This document shows, one piece after another, positions 45,961 through 56,314 of a stretch of DNA of 64,000 nucleotides. This DNA is from Thermosynechococcus sichuanensis E542 (GTDB taxonomy: Bacteria > Cyanobacteriota > Cyanobacteriia > Thermosynechococcales > Thermosynechococcaceae), in assembly GCF_003555505.1 (NCBI RefSeq), contig NZ_CP032152.1, positions 1,466,001 through 1,530,000 on the forward strand. Direction: 5' to 3'. The notes below the pieces were generated by a model, which was not told the DNA's origin, did not search any database, and saw only the letters and a program-made list of their open reading frames with translations. Both the position numbers and the translations under genes were made by a program. Each line of letters begins with the position of its first letter. Position 1 is the stretch's first letter.

Positions 45961-45985
45961 TCGAAGAAACAACGGTTCATAAAAC

Positions 45986-46291
45986 ATGACAAATAGAGAT
46001 GCGATGCGCTGGCAACAGCGGTTGCAGAACTTTGGTCGCGCCCTCATCCGCCTAGAAACCACCTGTGCTCAGGAGGAATATTCTGACCTCGAGCGAGCCG
46101 GTTTGGTGCAAATGTTTCAGCTCACCCTTGAACTAGCGTGGAAAACGTTGAAAGACTTTCTTTTCTGCGAGGGGCTGGATGTGAACACCCCCAGAGAAGC
46201 GATTCGCAAGGCCTTTGAGACGGGCTATCTCACCGAGGAAGACACGGAAACACTGCTAGTTGATCAGTGTTTAGGGGACTGGCCGCGATAG
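45986..46291 (+). pseudogene. Truncated HEPN (HI0074-like) protein
   Basis: 101 residues matching the N-terminal two thirds of HI0074/HEPN nucleotidyltransferase-associated proteins: RWQQRLQNFGRALIRLE then DLERAGLVQMFQLTLELAWKTLKDFL and PREAIRKAFETGYL. The frame then ends with an unrelated tail (LVDQCLGDWPR), before the segment that carries the conserved R-x4-6-H motif. There is no MNT nucleotidyltransferase gene beside it. It is most likely a decayed toxin-antitoxin component, although an altered short protein is possible. Confidence 0.7.
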
Positions 46292-46338
46292 GCTAAAAGA
46301 TAGGCGAACAATCTGCCGCTATTGCCTGGATACTTGGG

Positions 46339-47178
46339 ATGGGTCGCACCTACCGCACAATTGGCATTAACCTCAAGGCCATGCCCTTAGGGGAAAGCGA
46401 TCGCCTGCTCAGTGTCTTTAGTCGCGATCGCGGGCTGTTGAAATTAGTGGCACCCCATAGCCGTGGCTCCCGCTCAAAACTGGGCGGGCGGGTAAATTTG
46501 TTCGTCGTCAATGACCTCTTTATTAGCCCTAGGCGCAATCTAGATCGCATTCTCCAAGCAGAAACAGTAGCCACATACCAAGGTCTCAATAGCCACTTGA
46601 CCACCCTGACCGCTGCCCAATATCTCGGCGAAGTCGTACTCTACCAAGTCCATCCGCAGCAACCGCAGCCAGATCTCTTTGATTGGCTCTGTGCCACGTT
46701 GGATCAGCTTCAGGGGGTTTCCAGTCGCGCTGCCCTAGCCCTATTGGTGCGCGGCCTCTGTGGCATTCTGCGTTTGGGGGGGATTGCCCCGGAATGGTAC
46801 CAATGCCATGACAGTGGTTGTCAGATTACTGTCCCTGCGGCGGATACCGACTGGCGAGTGGGCTTTAGTTTTGCCAGCGGCGGTGTTTTTACGATCAAGG
46901 CACAGCACACAGTGGGGAATGATTCTCTTGCGGGTATCTCCGGTGATCGCCAACTAACAGCCAGTGAAGTTCGTTTGGGACAATGGCTGGCGATGCCCAC
47001 AACGCAATCCCTAGCACGGGATGAATTCCTCACCCAAGCCGAGGCCTATCCCCTCAGTGTTTGGCTTTCCCTTGAGCGGGTGTTGCGCCAGTACCTGCAA
47101 TTTCATCTTGAGCAAACGTTGCGGGTGCCCCCCCTCCTTGATAGCTGTTTTTCACCTGTTGCGGTGTCCCAGCCATGA
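46339..47178 (+). CDS. recO: DNA repair protein RecO
   Basis: 279 residues. The N-terminal OB domain is TYRTIGINLKAMPLGESDRLLSVFSRDRGLLKLVAPHSRG and the helical middle contains SHLTTLTAAQYLGEVVLYQ. A CxxxxC pair (YQCHDSGCQIT) is what remains of the zinc motif, which has four Cys in other RecO proteins. RecO works with RecR, encoded at 25 kb in this window, in gap repair. The stop overlaps the start of the MFS gene as ATGA. Confidence 0.9.
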   Translation: MGRTYRTIGINLKAMPLGESDRLLSVFSRDRGLLKLVAPHSRGSRSKLGGRVNLFVVNDLFISPRRNLDRILQAETVATYQGLNSHLTTLTAAQYLGEVVLYQVHPQQPQPDLFDWLCATLDQLQGVSSRAALALLVRGLCGILRLGGIAPEWYQCHDSGCQITVPAADTDWRVGFSFASGGVFTIKAQHTVGNDSLAGISGDRQLTASEVRLGQWLAMPTTQSLARDEFLTQAEAYPLSVWLSLERVLRQYLQFHLEQTLRVPPLLDSCFSPVAVSQP

Positions 47179-48476
47179 CCATTGAGCAGCAAGACATTCG
47201 CTTGGATCTCCCCCTACCGCCTGTGCCTCCCCTCTGGCAAAACCGCAATTTTATTGCTCTTTGGTTGGCGCAGGTTTGCTCGCAGTTGGCTGACAAAATT
47301 TACCTTGTGTTTGTCATTGCCCTCACTACGGAGTTTTTCCAAGCGGCAAACCAGAGCATTAGTGGTTGGGTGTCAGCAATCATGGTCGCCTTTACGATTC
47401 CGGCCATTCTCCTTGGATCGGTGGCGGGGGTGCTGGTGGATCGCTGGTCAAAAAAACAGGTGCTCATTGTCACCAATCTCTACCGTGCCCTCCTTGTTTT
47501 AGGGATTCCAATCACGATTCTCCTTGGCGCTGGGCAATGGTTGGGGTTTATGGCACTGTTGCTGATTACGTTTGCGATTTCCTGTTTAACCCAGTTTTTT
47601 GCCCCCGCCGAACAGGCGGCTATTCCGCTGCTGGTGGATAAGTCCCATCTGATGTCCGCCAACTCCCTCTATACCCTAACCATGATGGCTGCGCTCGTGG
47701 TGGGCTTTGCTGCGGGTGAGCCGCTGTTGAATCTCGCGAGCCACTGGCACTCGCAGTGGGGTGGGGCTGTCTTTATCAGTGCCTGCTATGGGGGGGCAGC
47801 TCTTCTATTGATGCTGCTGCGGCCACCGGATCAGTGCCATCTGCCGCCCAGCCGCTACCGCCAAGTGTGGCAAGAGCTCCGCCAAGGACTTCAGCTTTTG
47901 CAGGAATATACAGCCCTGCGTTTTGCCCTGCTGCAACTTATCCTGCTCTTTGCCATTGTGGCAGCCATGTCTGTTTTGGTGGTGCGCCTTGCAGAAGTCT
48001 TACCCCGCCTCGATACGGATCAATTTGGGTTTCTTTTGGCGGCTGCCGCCGGTGGACTCGGACTAGGGGCATTATTGTTGAATACATTGGGCAAGCGCTT
48101 TTCATACGCTTGGCTAGGTCTGCTGGGCTGTTGGGGGATGGGGGGCATGTTCCTTGGCCTGTCCCTGAGTCTCGATTCTTTCGCTTGGAGCATGGGCTAC
48201 ATCATTGGTTTAGGCTTCTTTGCCGCCTTTGTAGCGATTCCCATGCAAACCTTAATTCAACTGATGACCCCAGCCGAACAGCGGGGGACGATTTTTGGGC
48301 TGCAAAATAATCTCGTGAATATTGCCCTCAGTGTACCCTTGGCAGTGGCGGGGTTAGCGGAGACGTGGTGGGGGCTGCAACCTGTACTCATCGGCTTGGG
48401 GGGGGCGATCGCCCTTGGCGGGACGCTGATGACCCTCAGCCATCGCAACGGCATGGTGACTGGCAACCTGCCCTAA
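47175..48476 (+). CDS. MFS transporter
   Basis: 433 residues with about twelve membrane helices. The first loop has the MFS pattern LLGSVAGVLVDRWSKKQVLI, and FFAPAEQAAIPLLV in helix 5 resembles LplT/enterobactin-exporter-like proteins of the MFS_3 group. The substrate is unknown. Coupled to recO by a 4-base overlap. The gene is followed by a promoter at 48.5 kb for the next gene. Confidence 0.9.
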   Translation: MTIEQQDIRLDLPLPPVPPLWQNRNFIALWLAQVCSQLADKIYLVFVIALTTEFFQAANQSISGWVSAIMVAFTIPAILLGSVAGVLVDRWSKKQVLIVTNLYRALLVLGIPITILLGAGQWLGFMALLLITFAISCLTQFFAPAEQAAIPLLVDKSHLMSANSLYTLTMMAALVVGFAAGEPLLNLASHWHSQWGGAVFISACYGGAALLLMLLRPPDQCHLPPSRYRQVWQELRQGLQLLQEYTALRFALLQLILLFAIVAAMSVLVVRLAEVLPRLDTDQFGFLLAAAAGGLGLGALLLNTLGKRFSYAWLGLLGCWGMGGMFLGLSLSLDSFAWSMGYIIGLGFFAAFVAIPMQTLIQLMTPAEQRGTIFGLQNNLVNIALSVPLAVAGLAETWWGLQPVLIGLGGAIALGGTLMTLSHRNGMVTGNLP

Positions 48477-48508
48477 AAGTTCCATAAAAAATCTTAAATG
48501 CTTTCATC

Positions 48509-48537
48509 TTGACGTTTTTTGCGCTACGCTGTAGAGT
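48509..48537 (+). promoter_or_regulatory. Sigma70-type promoter (TTGACG-N17-TAGAGT)
   Basis: TTGACG at 48509-48514 and TAGAGT at 48532-48537 with a spacer of 17 bases, followed by about 30 bases to the ATG of the GAF-PP2C phosphatase gene. Confidence 0.6.
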
Positions 48538-48567
48538 CAATTGACGCTTTTGCTGGCGTAACTTACC

Positions 48568-49971
48568 ATGTCACCTGCTTTCCCCTCATCCTCTACAACC
48601 TCCTCTAGCCCGGTGATCGCCCTCAAGGAAATGGTGTCGCGGTTACAGCGGGAAAACAGTAAGATTCAGGAGCTATTGGCCTCCCTAAGCTTTGCACTGC
48701 GCAGTTTCAACAACCTGAATCAATTTTTTGAACTGATTCCGTTGATTACCTGTCGGGTGACGGAGGCGGAGGCAGCGGCTCTCGTCTTATTTCGCGCCGA
48801 TGGTCAGGCTCGTCTTGAACAACTCCATTGTCACGCCAGCGATCAGTGTCCCAATATTCGCGCCGCCCTCGAAACGGCCATCCGCACCCTTGCCAATAGC
48901 GTTGGTATGGCGGCAATTGATGCGGCCAGCGATCGCGAGATCAGCCGTCCTCGGCTGGAGCAACTTTTGGATCAGCAACTGCGAGAACGTCTCCCCCAAG
49001 GCATTCAGTTCTATGGCACTGCTATTCTCGTCAAGGATTCAGGCCTCACGGAGCGGGGGCGGCTCTACGTTTTTAGTCAGCAACCCGAGTACGAGTGGAA
49101 TGAAACGCGGCAGCAACTGTTGCAGGTGATTGCGGATCAAACGGCAGTGGCCATTGCCAATGATGAACTAGCCTTAAAGTTGCGCGATCGCCAGCGTTTG
49201 GATCGGGAACTGGAAATTGGTGCCGAAATTCAACGCCGACTCTTGCCCCACCGCTGTCCCAAAATCCACGGCCTAGAGCTAGCCGCCGAGTGTCGCACCG
49301 CCAGTTGGGTTGGGGGGGACTACTATGACTTTATTCCCATTACCTATGGCCTCGGCGATCAACAAGACATTGAACAGGGTCGTTGGGGCATTGCCATTGG
49401 CGATGTGATGGGTAAAGGGGTTCCCGCAGGACTGATCATGACCATGACCCGAGGTATGCTGCGGGCAGAAGCCCTCAATGGTCACCGTCCTAGCCGCATT
49501 TTGCAGCACCTCAACCGGGCGATGCAGCCAGACTTAGAAAGCTCCCACCGCTTTGTTACCCTCTTTTACTCTGAGTACAATCCCCAAACCCGGCTCCTCG
49601 CCTACAGTAATGCGGCTCACCTTCCCCCCCTGCTATGGCGGGCTGAAACGGGGATTATCCATCGGCTGGACACCTATGGGATGCTCATTGGTCTCGATAC
49701 CCGCAGCCAATATCAAGAGGCCGAAGTACGCCTCCAGCCGGGGGACACCGTCATTTACTACACCGATGGCATTACAGAAGCGGATAATCCCAAGGGCAAA
49801 CGCTTTGAGGAGGAACGCCTAGCAGCGGTTGTTAAGGAAGGCTGCGCCAAAGGTTTAGGGGCACAGGCACTCTTGGATTATATTTTTGATGCTGTGGATG
49901 CCTTTACCAATGCCAATGGGCGACGCAGTGACGATATGACCTTGGTGATTCTACGGGTCATTGACCAATAA
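48568..49971 (+). CDS. GAF-SpoIIE-type PP2C phosphatase
   Basis: 467 residues. After an N-terminal helix (LKEMVSRLQRENSKIQELLASL), a GAF domain spans about 45-205 (FFELIPLITCRVTEAEAAALVLF to VIADQTAVAIANDELAL). The SpoIIE/PP2C domain (about 225-465) has IGAEIQRRLLPHRCP, GGDYYDFIPI with the metal-binding Asp residues, GDVMGKGVPAGLIMTMTRG and DTVIYYTDGITEADNP. This is the RsbU/RsbP-type layout of phosphatases that act on anti-sigma antagonists, with GAF as ligand or redox sensor. No partner is adjacent. Confidence 0.92.
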   Translation: MSPAFPSSSTTSSSPVIALKEMVSRLQRENSKIQELLASLSFALRSFNNLNQFFELIPLITCRVTEAEAAALVLFRADGQARLEQLHCHASDQCPNIRAALETAIRTLANSVGMAAIDAASDREISRPRLEQLLDQQLRERLPQGIQFYGTAILVKDSGLTERGRLYVFSQQPEYEWNETRQQLLQVIADQTAVAIANDELALKLRDRQRLDRELEIGAEIQRRLLPHRCPKIHGLELAAECRTASWVGGDYYDFIPITYGLGDQQDIEQGRWGIAIGDVMGKGVPAGLIMTMTRGMLRAEALNGHRPSRILQHLNRAMQPDLESSHRFVTLFYSEYNPQTRLLAYSNAAHLPPLLWRAETGIIHRLDTYGMLIGLDTRSQYQEAEVRLQPGDTVIYYTDGITEADNPKGKRFEEERLAAVVKEGCAKGLGAQALLDYIFDAVDAFTNANGRRSDDMTLVILRVIDQ

Positions 49972-50073
49972 AGGCTCCTTAACTATTCGCCCTCCTTCGG
50001 GATCAATCCCAAGGTCATGACAATGGGATCAATAGAGGCAGCTAAGATAACGACAGAGGCGTGTGAGGTGGGG

Positions 50074-50406
50074 ATGCGCTACTTTGTCGAGGTCAGCTTC
50101 CGCTGTGATGATGAGGCAATTTGGGATACCCTCACCCGTTATTTGGGCTTTGTCGAAGCAAAAACGCTGGATCAAGCCATGACTCTCCACCATTTTTTTG
50201 AAATCCATCCCCTTGTTACTGGTGTCGAAACCTTTGTGCAATCGAGCGAAAGCCAACCCTACCTCTTGATGACCACCTATCCAGAGCGGATCAGCAAAGC
50301 CAATGTTCAACGCAGCCGCTTTCAGGAAGCAGTGTCCATCCTTGGAGAAAATAGTCCGGGACTGGCAGAGTGGCTCTTTATGGAGACCACGGGGGATGAG
50401 TATTGA
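50074..50406 (+). CDS. Conserved-looking protein of about 110 residues, unknown function
   Basis: From the ATG at 50074, placed after a GAGGTGGGG that could serve as ribosome-binding site; the frame is open to 50017. The product (MRYFVEVSFRCDDEAIWDTL, LGFVEAKTLDQAMTLHHFFE, LMTTYPERISKANVQRSRFQEAV) is a mixed alpha/beta small domain without recognised catalytic residues. It sits between the phosphatase and mutS on the same strand. Function unknown. Confidence 0.7.
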   Translation: MRYFVEVSFRCDDEAIWDTLTRYLGFVEAKTLDQAMTLHHFFEIHPLVTGVETFVQSSESQPYLLMTTYPERISKANVQRSRFQEAVSILGENSPGLAEWLFMETTGDEY

Positions 50407-50482
50407 GTGCTCTACTCCACAATAGAGAAAACTATAATATAAGGTCTCCTTGGAGCACACCACAGGAAGTTGTGACGTTGCT

Positions 50483-53119
50483 ATGTCCAACGATCGCCCG
50501 CTGCCCCATTCTGAAACTGAGTCCCCGGCCCTGCGCTTAGGACGCAATCCCGGTTTACAGGTGCGCCACGATGAGGTGGAGCGATCGCTCTTGACGCCAA
50601 TGCTTCAGCACTATGCTGAAATCAAGGATGCCTATCCCCAAGCCCTGCTCCTCTATCGGGTGGGGGATTTCTACGAAACCTTTTTTCAGGATGCCTGTAT
50701 TGTTGCCCGCGAACTGGAACTGGTGCTCACTGGCAAAGAGGGGGGCAAAGACATCGGGCGCGTTGCTATGGCTGGCATTCCCCACCATGCCCTTGAACGC
50801 TACTGCCGCACCCTCATTGAAAAGGGCTATGCCATTGCCATCTGTGACCAAGTGGAAGACCCTGCCCAAGCCCAAGGATTAGTGAAGCGGGAGGTGACCC
50901 AAGTCTTTACGCCGGGAACGGTCTTAGATACAGAGCTGCTTCAGCCGCGCCGCAATAATTTTTTAGCCGCCGTTTTGCTTTCTGGCAACCACTGGGGGTT
51001 GGCCTATGCCGATGTCTCGACAGGAGAGTTTTGTACCACCCAAGGGAGCGATCGCGCCGAGTTAGTGGCAGAACTCAACCGCTTGCAACCCGCAGAAATT
51101 CTTCTCCCCAGTGAAGCCCCAGACATTAACCGCGTCCTGCGGCCCGGCGAAGCCAAGGATCAGTTACCTGCTGAATTGCCGCCGCAATGGTGTTACACTC
51201 TGCGATCGCCCCAAGATTTTCAAGCCGCGGAAGCCCGCCAACGCCTGTGTCAACGCTTTCAGGTCAAATCCCTCGAAGGCTTTGGCTGTGAACATCTACC
51301 CCTTGCTATGCGGGCAGCCGGTGGTCTCTTGGCCTATTTGGATGAAACCCACCGCCAACAACCGGTGCCCCTGCAAAATCTGAGCACCTATTCCATTGCC
51401 CAGTATCTCTTTCTCGACCCGCAGACCCGTCGCAATTTGGAACTGACGCAAACCGTTCGCGATGGTAGTTTCCAAGGCTCGCTGCTGTGGGCGATCGATC
51501 GCACAACGACGGCCATGGGGGGGCGGCTATTGCGCCGCTGGCTCCTGCAACCCCTCCTTGATATTGAGCAGATCACGGCTCGCCAAGACGCCATTGCTGA
51601 ATTGATGGCCAATAGTAGCCTGCGCCAAAGTCTGCACCGCCACCTTCAGGAAATCTATGACCTCGAACGCCTCGCGGGGCGGGCGGGTTCTGGCACGGCC
51701 AATGCCCGTGATTTAGCGGCTCTGCGGGACTCGTTTCGCACGCTAGTTTCCCTTGCCACAGTTGTTACAGCAACCCAATCACCCTATCTCCAAGCCTTGG
51801 CTCACCTGCCACCGGTGATTGAGCAATTGGCCGACACCCTCAGTGCTGCCCTTGTGGATCAGCCCCCCATTAGTCTCACCGAAGGGGGTCTCCTGCGACC
51901 GGGGGCCTACCCCGAACTGGATCAGCAACGCCAGCAAATTGAGCAGGATCAACAGTGGATTCTGAACTTAGAAGCCCAAGAACGAGAGCGCACAGGCATC
52001 CCCACCCTCAAAGTGGGCTATACCAAAGTCTTCGGCTACTACCTGAGTGTCTCCCGCGCCAAGCTGAACCAAGTGCCCGATGACTATATCCGCAAACAAA
52101 CCCTCACAAATGAGGAACGCTTTATTACGGCTGAACTCAAGGAACGGGAAGCGCGATTGCTGGCTGCCCAGAGCCATCTCTTTGAGCTGGAGTACCAGTA
52201 TTTTGTCCAGTTGCGGGAGCAGGTGGCTGCTCAGGCCTCCACGATTCGTGAGATTGCGGCAGCAGTGGCGGCTGTAGATGCCCTTTTGGGGCTAGCCGAG
52301 GTGGCGCTGTATCAGGGCTATTGCCGACCGCAAATGACCCGCGATCGCCAGCTTCAGATTCGCGGCGGGCGCCATCCGGTTGTGGAGCAGATGCTACCAG
52401 CGGGGTTTTTTGTCCCCAACGATACGGAACTCGGTACCAGTGCTGATTTGATGGTGCTCACAGGTCCTAATGCCAGTGGCAAAAGTTGCTATCTGCGGCA
52501 GGTAGGTTTGATTCAACTGCTGGCGCAAATGGGCAGTTATGTGCCCGCCACCAGTGCCACGTTGGGGGTGTGCGATCGCATTTTTACGCGGGTGGGTGCG
52601 GTTGACGATCTGGCCACCGGTCAATCCACTTTTATGGTGGAGATGAATGAAACAGCCAATATCCTCAACCATGCGGGCGATCGCTCCCTTGTCCTTCTTG
52701 ATGAAATTGGGCGCGGCACTGCCACCTTTGATGGGTTGGCGATCGCTTGGTCAGTCGCAGAATATCTTGCCACCACACTGAAATCCCGCACCATTTTTGC
52801 CACCCACTACCACGAACTCAATCAACTGGCAACCCTCTTGCCCAATGTGGCCAACTACCAAGTGGTCGTCAAAGAACTCCCCGACGAGATTATCTTTTTA
52901 CACCAAGTCAAGCCCGGCGGTGCCGATCGCTCCTACGGCATTGAAGCTGGTCGCCTTGCGGGACTTCCGCCGGTGGTGATTCAGCGTGCCCGTGAAGTCA
53001 TGCGCCAAATTGAAAAACACAGCAAAATTGCCGTGGGGCTACGCAAAAGCCAAATGAATGGTACCGCAAAAACAAAAACAGCAGCTCCCGAAATTGATCA
53101 GGGAGAATTACCACTTTAG
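50483..53119 (+). CDS. mutS: DNA mismatch repair protein MutS
   Basis: 878 residues from the ATG at 50483. The N-terminal mismatch-binding domain has [14 protein letters not shown] with the Phe-x-Glu motif, followed by connector, lever and clamp regions. The ATPase domain has Walker [22 protein letters not shown], Walker [22 protein letters not shown] and the downstream THYHELNQL. MutS recognises mismatches and recruits MutL, whose gene is not in the window. It is of the MutS1 type. Confidence 0.97.
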   Translation: MSNDRPLPHSETESPALRLGRNPGLQVRHDEVERSLLTPMLQHYAEIKDAYPQALLLYRVGDFYETFFQDACIVARELELVLTGKEGGKDIGRVAMAGIPHHALERYCRTLIEKGYAIAICDQVEDPAQAQGLVKREVTQVFTPGTVLDTELLQPRRNNFLAAVLLSGNHWGLAYADVSTGEFCTTQGSDRAELVAELNRLQPAEILLPSEAPDINRVLRPGEAKDQLPAELPPQWCYTLRSPQDFQAAEARQRLCQRFQVKSLEGFGCEHLPLAMRAAGGLLAYLDETHRQQPVPLQNLSTYSIAQYLFLDPQTRRNLELTQTVRDGSFQGSLLWAIDRTTTAMGGRLLRRWLLQPLLDIEQITARQDAIAELMANSSLRQSLHRHLQEIYDLERLAGRAGSGTANARDLAALRDSFRTLVSLATVVTATQSPYLQALAHLPPVIEQLADTLSAALVDQPPISLTEGGLLRPGAYPELDQQRQQIEQDQQWILNLEAQERERTGIPTLKVGYTKVFGYYLSVSRAKLNQVPDDYIRKQTLTNEERFITAELKEREARLLAAQSHLFELEYQYFVQLREQVAAQASTIREIAAAVAAVDALLGLAEVALYQGYCRPQMTRDRQLQIRGGRHPVVEQMLPAGFFVPNDTELGTSADLMVLTGPNASGKSCYLRQVGLIQLLAQMGSYVPATSATLGVCDRIFTRVGAVDDLATGQSTFMVEMNETANILNHAGDRSLVLLDEIGRGTATFDGLAIAWSVAEYLATTLKSRTIFATHYHELNQLATLLPNVANYQVVVKELPDEIIFLHQVKPGGADRSYGIEAGRLAGLPPVVIQRAREVMRQIEKHSKIAVGLRKSQMNGTAKTKTAAPEIDQGELPL

Positions 53120-53285
53120 CGTCCCTTAATTCTACGAAAGAATCAACCTTAGCGAACCTTTTGGGGATCCGCCGGCGGAGCAGAGGCATTCTTTAGGCGA
53201 TGGACAGAATTCCCATGCTTAGCCAACCGCCAGCAAAAAGCTATCATAGAGAAGGAATGTAACGTTTTGTTAACAAGGGGGATTT

Positions 53286-54512
53286 GTGGTTGTCCTGTTG
53301 AAACTACCCCCATTCGTGCGCCAAACCTTGCTCAGGCTTGTACTGGCCGGTCTATTGTTTTGGTCTAGCATCGCTGCAATGTTACCCACCTTACCCCTCT
53401 ACATTGCTGAGAAGGGGGGCACGCCCCATCAGGTGGGGTTTGTTATGGGTGCCTTTGCCGTTGGACTCATTTGCTCTCGCTCTTGGTTAGGGCCTCTAGC
53501 CGATCGCCAAGGACGTAAAATTACACTGCTCATTGGCCTTGCCGTGGCGGCGATCGCTCCCCTGTTTTATATCGTCAGCCACAACCTACCCCTCCTTGTT
53601 GCAGTGCGCCTTCTCCATGGCGTGAGCATTGCTGGCTTTACCACCGGCTACATGGCACTGGTGACGGATATTGCCCCACCTGCGCATCGTGGCGAAATCA
53701 TTGGCTACACCAGTCTTGTTCATCCCATCGGGGTTGCCCTTGGTCCTAGTCTCGGCAGTTGGCTGCAAATGAACTACAGTCACAGTTGGGTCTTCATCGT
53801 TGCCAGCAGTTTAGCCGCCCTTGGGTTCATGGCTGCCGCAGGGGTGCGGGTGGTGAATATCCCGCAGGACTCTGGAGTGTCTCGCCCAGAGAAAACCCTC
53901 TTCTGGCGGCTCTTGCTTTCAGAGCGGCTGCGGATTCCCAGCCTAGTGATGCTAAGTGTAGGGCTGACCTTTGGCACGATCGCCACCTTTATTCCGCTAT
54001 TTATTGCTGCTGAGCGGCTCGACATTTCCGCAGGGCTGTTTTACTCCGTGGCGGCGATCGCCAGCTTCATTGGTCGTGTGGCTACGGGTTCTGCCTCCGA
54101 TCGCTGGGGGCGGGGCATTTTCATCTCCGCCAGCCTTGCCTGCTACGTGGTCTCGATGGTGCTCCTTGCCCAAGCTCAAACCCCCTTGGAGATCCTCTGG
54201 GCGGCAATTCTTGAAGGTCTTGCCGGCGGTGTCCTGATTCCCATGGTCGCTGCCCTGATGGCGGATCGCTCCACGATTGATGAGCGCGGACGGGTTCTCA
54301 GCCTCAGTTTAGGGGGCTTTGATCTGGGGATGGCGTTGGCAGGGCCACTGCTGGGGGGGCTGATTGATCCTTTGGGCTATCGTCTGATCTTTCGCATGGC
54401 GGCCCTCTTTAGCCTCTTGGGGCTGACCTGCTTCTTGACGGCCAGTAGCAAAAGCCTGCCCGATTCCCTGCGCTTTGCCCTCGGCATGGGGCGCGATCGC
54501 TATGCCCTGTAG
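53286..54512 (+). CDS. MFS transporter (DHA1-like)
   Basis: 408 residues started by a GTG, with about twelve membrane helices. Motif A in the 2-3 loop is WLGPLADRQGRKITLLIGL, and motif C-like GYTSLVHPIGVALGPSLGSWL lies in helix 5. The pattern fits drug-proton antiporters of the DHA1 group. Substrate unknown. The 166-base gap before it carries the promoter but no other gene. Confidence 0.9.
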   Translation: MVVLLKLPPFVRQTLLRLVLAGLLFWSSIAAMLPTLPLYIAEKGGTPHQVGFVMGAFAVGLICSRSWLGPLADRQGRKITLLIGLAVAAIAPLFYIVSHNLPLLVAVRLLHGVSIAGFTTGYMALVTDIAPPAHRGEIIGYTSLVHPIGVALGPSLGSWLQMNYSHSWVFIVASSLAALGFMAAAGVRVVNIPQDSGVSRPEKTLFWRLLLSERLRIPSLVMLSVGLTFGTIATFIPLFIAAERLDISAGLFYSVAAIASFIGRVATGSASDRWGRGIFISASLACYVVSMVLLAQAQTPLEILWAAILEGLAGGVLIPMVAALMADRSTIDERGRVLSLSLGGFDLGMALAGPLLGGLIDPLGYRLIFRMAALFSLLGLTCFLTASSKSLPDSLRFALGMGRDRYAL

Positions 54513-54580
54513 CCTATTATTCTTTGGTATCGTTAGGGATTCGTTACAATTTCTTGAGATCAGCCACTAGGGAAGAGCGT

Positions 54581-56290
54581 GTGTCCACACCAATTTCGGC
54601 CAGTTTGACGCCCACCGGCAAATCCTACCGTTGGAATCGCGAGCGATACTCAAAAACGCGGCGCTTCTTTGATATTTGGTTCTTTGTTTGGCGATTTCTC
54701 TTTGGCCGTTGGCTCCTCACCAAATCTTGGAGCTACTGGGGGGGCATGACTGATGCCAAACGGGCGGCGCGACGCCGTGCCCAAGCCATTTGGATTCGCG
54801 AAACCTTTCTTGACCTTGGCCCCACCTTCATTAAACTGGGGCAACTCTTTTCCACCCGTGCTGATCTCTTTCCCAGCGAATATGTCGAAGAACTGAGCAA
54901 ACTCCAGGATCGCGTCCCCGCTTTTAGTTACGAGCTAGTTGAAAAAATCATCTACGAAGACTTTGGCCGCCACATCCCCGAACTGTTTCGCAGTTTTGAC
55001 CCCATCCCCATGGCCGCCGCCAGTCTGGGTCAAGTCCACAAAGCGCAACTCCTCTCAGGCGAAGAAGTGGTGGTCAAGGTTCAACGCCCCGGCCTGCGGC
55101 AGTTGTTTGATATTGATCTAGCCATTCTCAAAGGCATTGCCCAATACTTCCAAAACCATCCCAAATGGGGTCAGGGGCGCGACTGGATGGGCATTTACGA
55201 TGAGTGTTGCCGCATTCTTTACGAAGAAATTGACTACCTCAATGAGGGACGCAATGCCGACACCTTCCGCCGCAACTTTCGCGATCGCGAGTGGGCCTGT
55301 GTGCCCCGTGTCTATTGGCGCTACACCTCACGGCGTGTGCTCACCCTTGAGTACCTACCGGGGATTAAAATCAGTCACTACGAAGCCCTCGAAGCGGCTG
55401 GCCTAGACCGCAAACGCCTTGCCGAACTGGGTGCCAAGGCCTACCTCTATCAAGTTCTCAACGACGGCTTCTTCCACGCTGACCCCCATCCGGGCAACAT
55501 TGCCGTCAGTCCCAATGGCCAACTCATTTTCTACGACTTTGGCATGATGGGGCGCATTCAACCCGTCACCCGCGATAAATTGCTGAAAACATTTTTAAGC
55601 ATTGCCCAACGGGATGCTGAACAGGTGGTACAGTGCCTTGTAGAGCTAGGGGCGTTGGTACCCACAGGGGATCTAGGGCCGGTACGTCGCTCCATTCAGT
55701 ATCTCCTCGACAATTTCATGAACCAGTCCTTTGAAGCCCAATCCGTGGCTCAAATTAGCGATGACCTCTACGAAATTGCCTATGACCAACCCTTCCGTTT
55801 TCCCGCCACATTTACCTTTGTGATGCGGGCATTTTCCACCCTAGAGGGGGTGGGCAAGGGACTCGACAAAGACTTTAACTTCATGCAAGTTGCTCAACCA
55901 TTTGCCACTGAACTTATGACCAACGGAAACTTCCCCGATCCCAGTAACGGCAGTCTCTTCTCTGAACTGAGTCGTCAAGCGGCTCAAGTGGGTAGCAGCG
56001 CCATTGGCTTGCCGCGTCGCCTTGAAGAGGTACTCGATAAACTTGAAAATGGTGATCTGCGCTTGCGCGTCCGTTCCAGTGAGAGCGATCGCATTCTGCG
56101 GCGCCTGAGTAACATTAACTTAGGGCTGAATTATGTGGTTCTCATTGGCAGCTTTTCCTTGGTAGCAACCATTTTACTTGTGAATCAGTATCTCCTCTTG
56201 GCCGGTGTGGCAGCGGCATTAGCGGTATGGTTTGGTCTCCTCTATTGGCGACTAATGCTTAAACTCGATAAGTATGAAAAAATGTTTTAA
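54581..56290 (+). CDS. ABC1/UbiB-family atypical kinase
   Basis: 569 residues from the GTG at 54581, which follows GGGAAGAG; the frame is open further to 54524. Family motifs are FIKLGQLFSTRADLFPSEYVEEL, the Ala-rich loop in AAASLGQVHKAQL, the Lys in VVVKVQRPGLRQ, HADPHPGNIAVSPNG and DFGMMGRI. Two hydrophobic helices close the protein. UbiB/ABC1 kinases support quinone or tocopherol metabolism and lipid handling in plastids. It is followed by a PP2C gene after 24 bases. Confidence 0.95.
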   Translation: MSTPISASLTPTGKSYRWNRERYSKTRRFFDIWFFVWRFLFGRWLLTKSWSYWGGMTDAKRAARRRAQAIWIRETFLDLGPTFIKLGQLFSTRADLFPSEYVEELSKLQDRVPAFSYELVEKIIYEDFGRHIPELFRSFDPIPMAAASLGQVHKAQLLSGEEVVVKVQRPGLRQLFDIDLAILKGIAQYFQNHPKWGQGRDWMGIYDECCRILYEEIDYLNEGRNADTFRRNFRDREWACVPRVYWRYTSRRVLTLEYLPGIKISHYEALEAAGLDRKRLAELGAKAYLYQVLNDGFFHADPHPGNIAVSPNGQLIFYDFGMMGRIQPVTRDKLLKTFLSIAQRDAEQVVQCLVELGALVPTGDLGPVRRSIQYLLDNFMNQSFEAQSVAQISDDLYEIAYDQPFRFPATFTFVMRAFSTLEGVGKGLDKDFNFMQVAQPFATELMTNGNFPDPSNGSLFSELSRQAAQVGSSAIGLPRRLEEVLDKLENGDLRLRVRSSESDRILRRLSNINLGLNYVVLIGSFSLVATILLVNQYLLLAGVAAALAVWFGLLYWRLMLKLDKYEKMF

Positions 56291-56314
56291 CAAGCAGCCC
56301 AAAACAGGGGGGTC

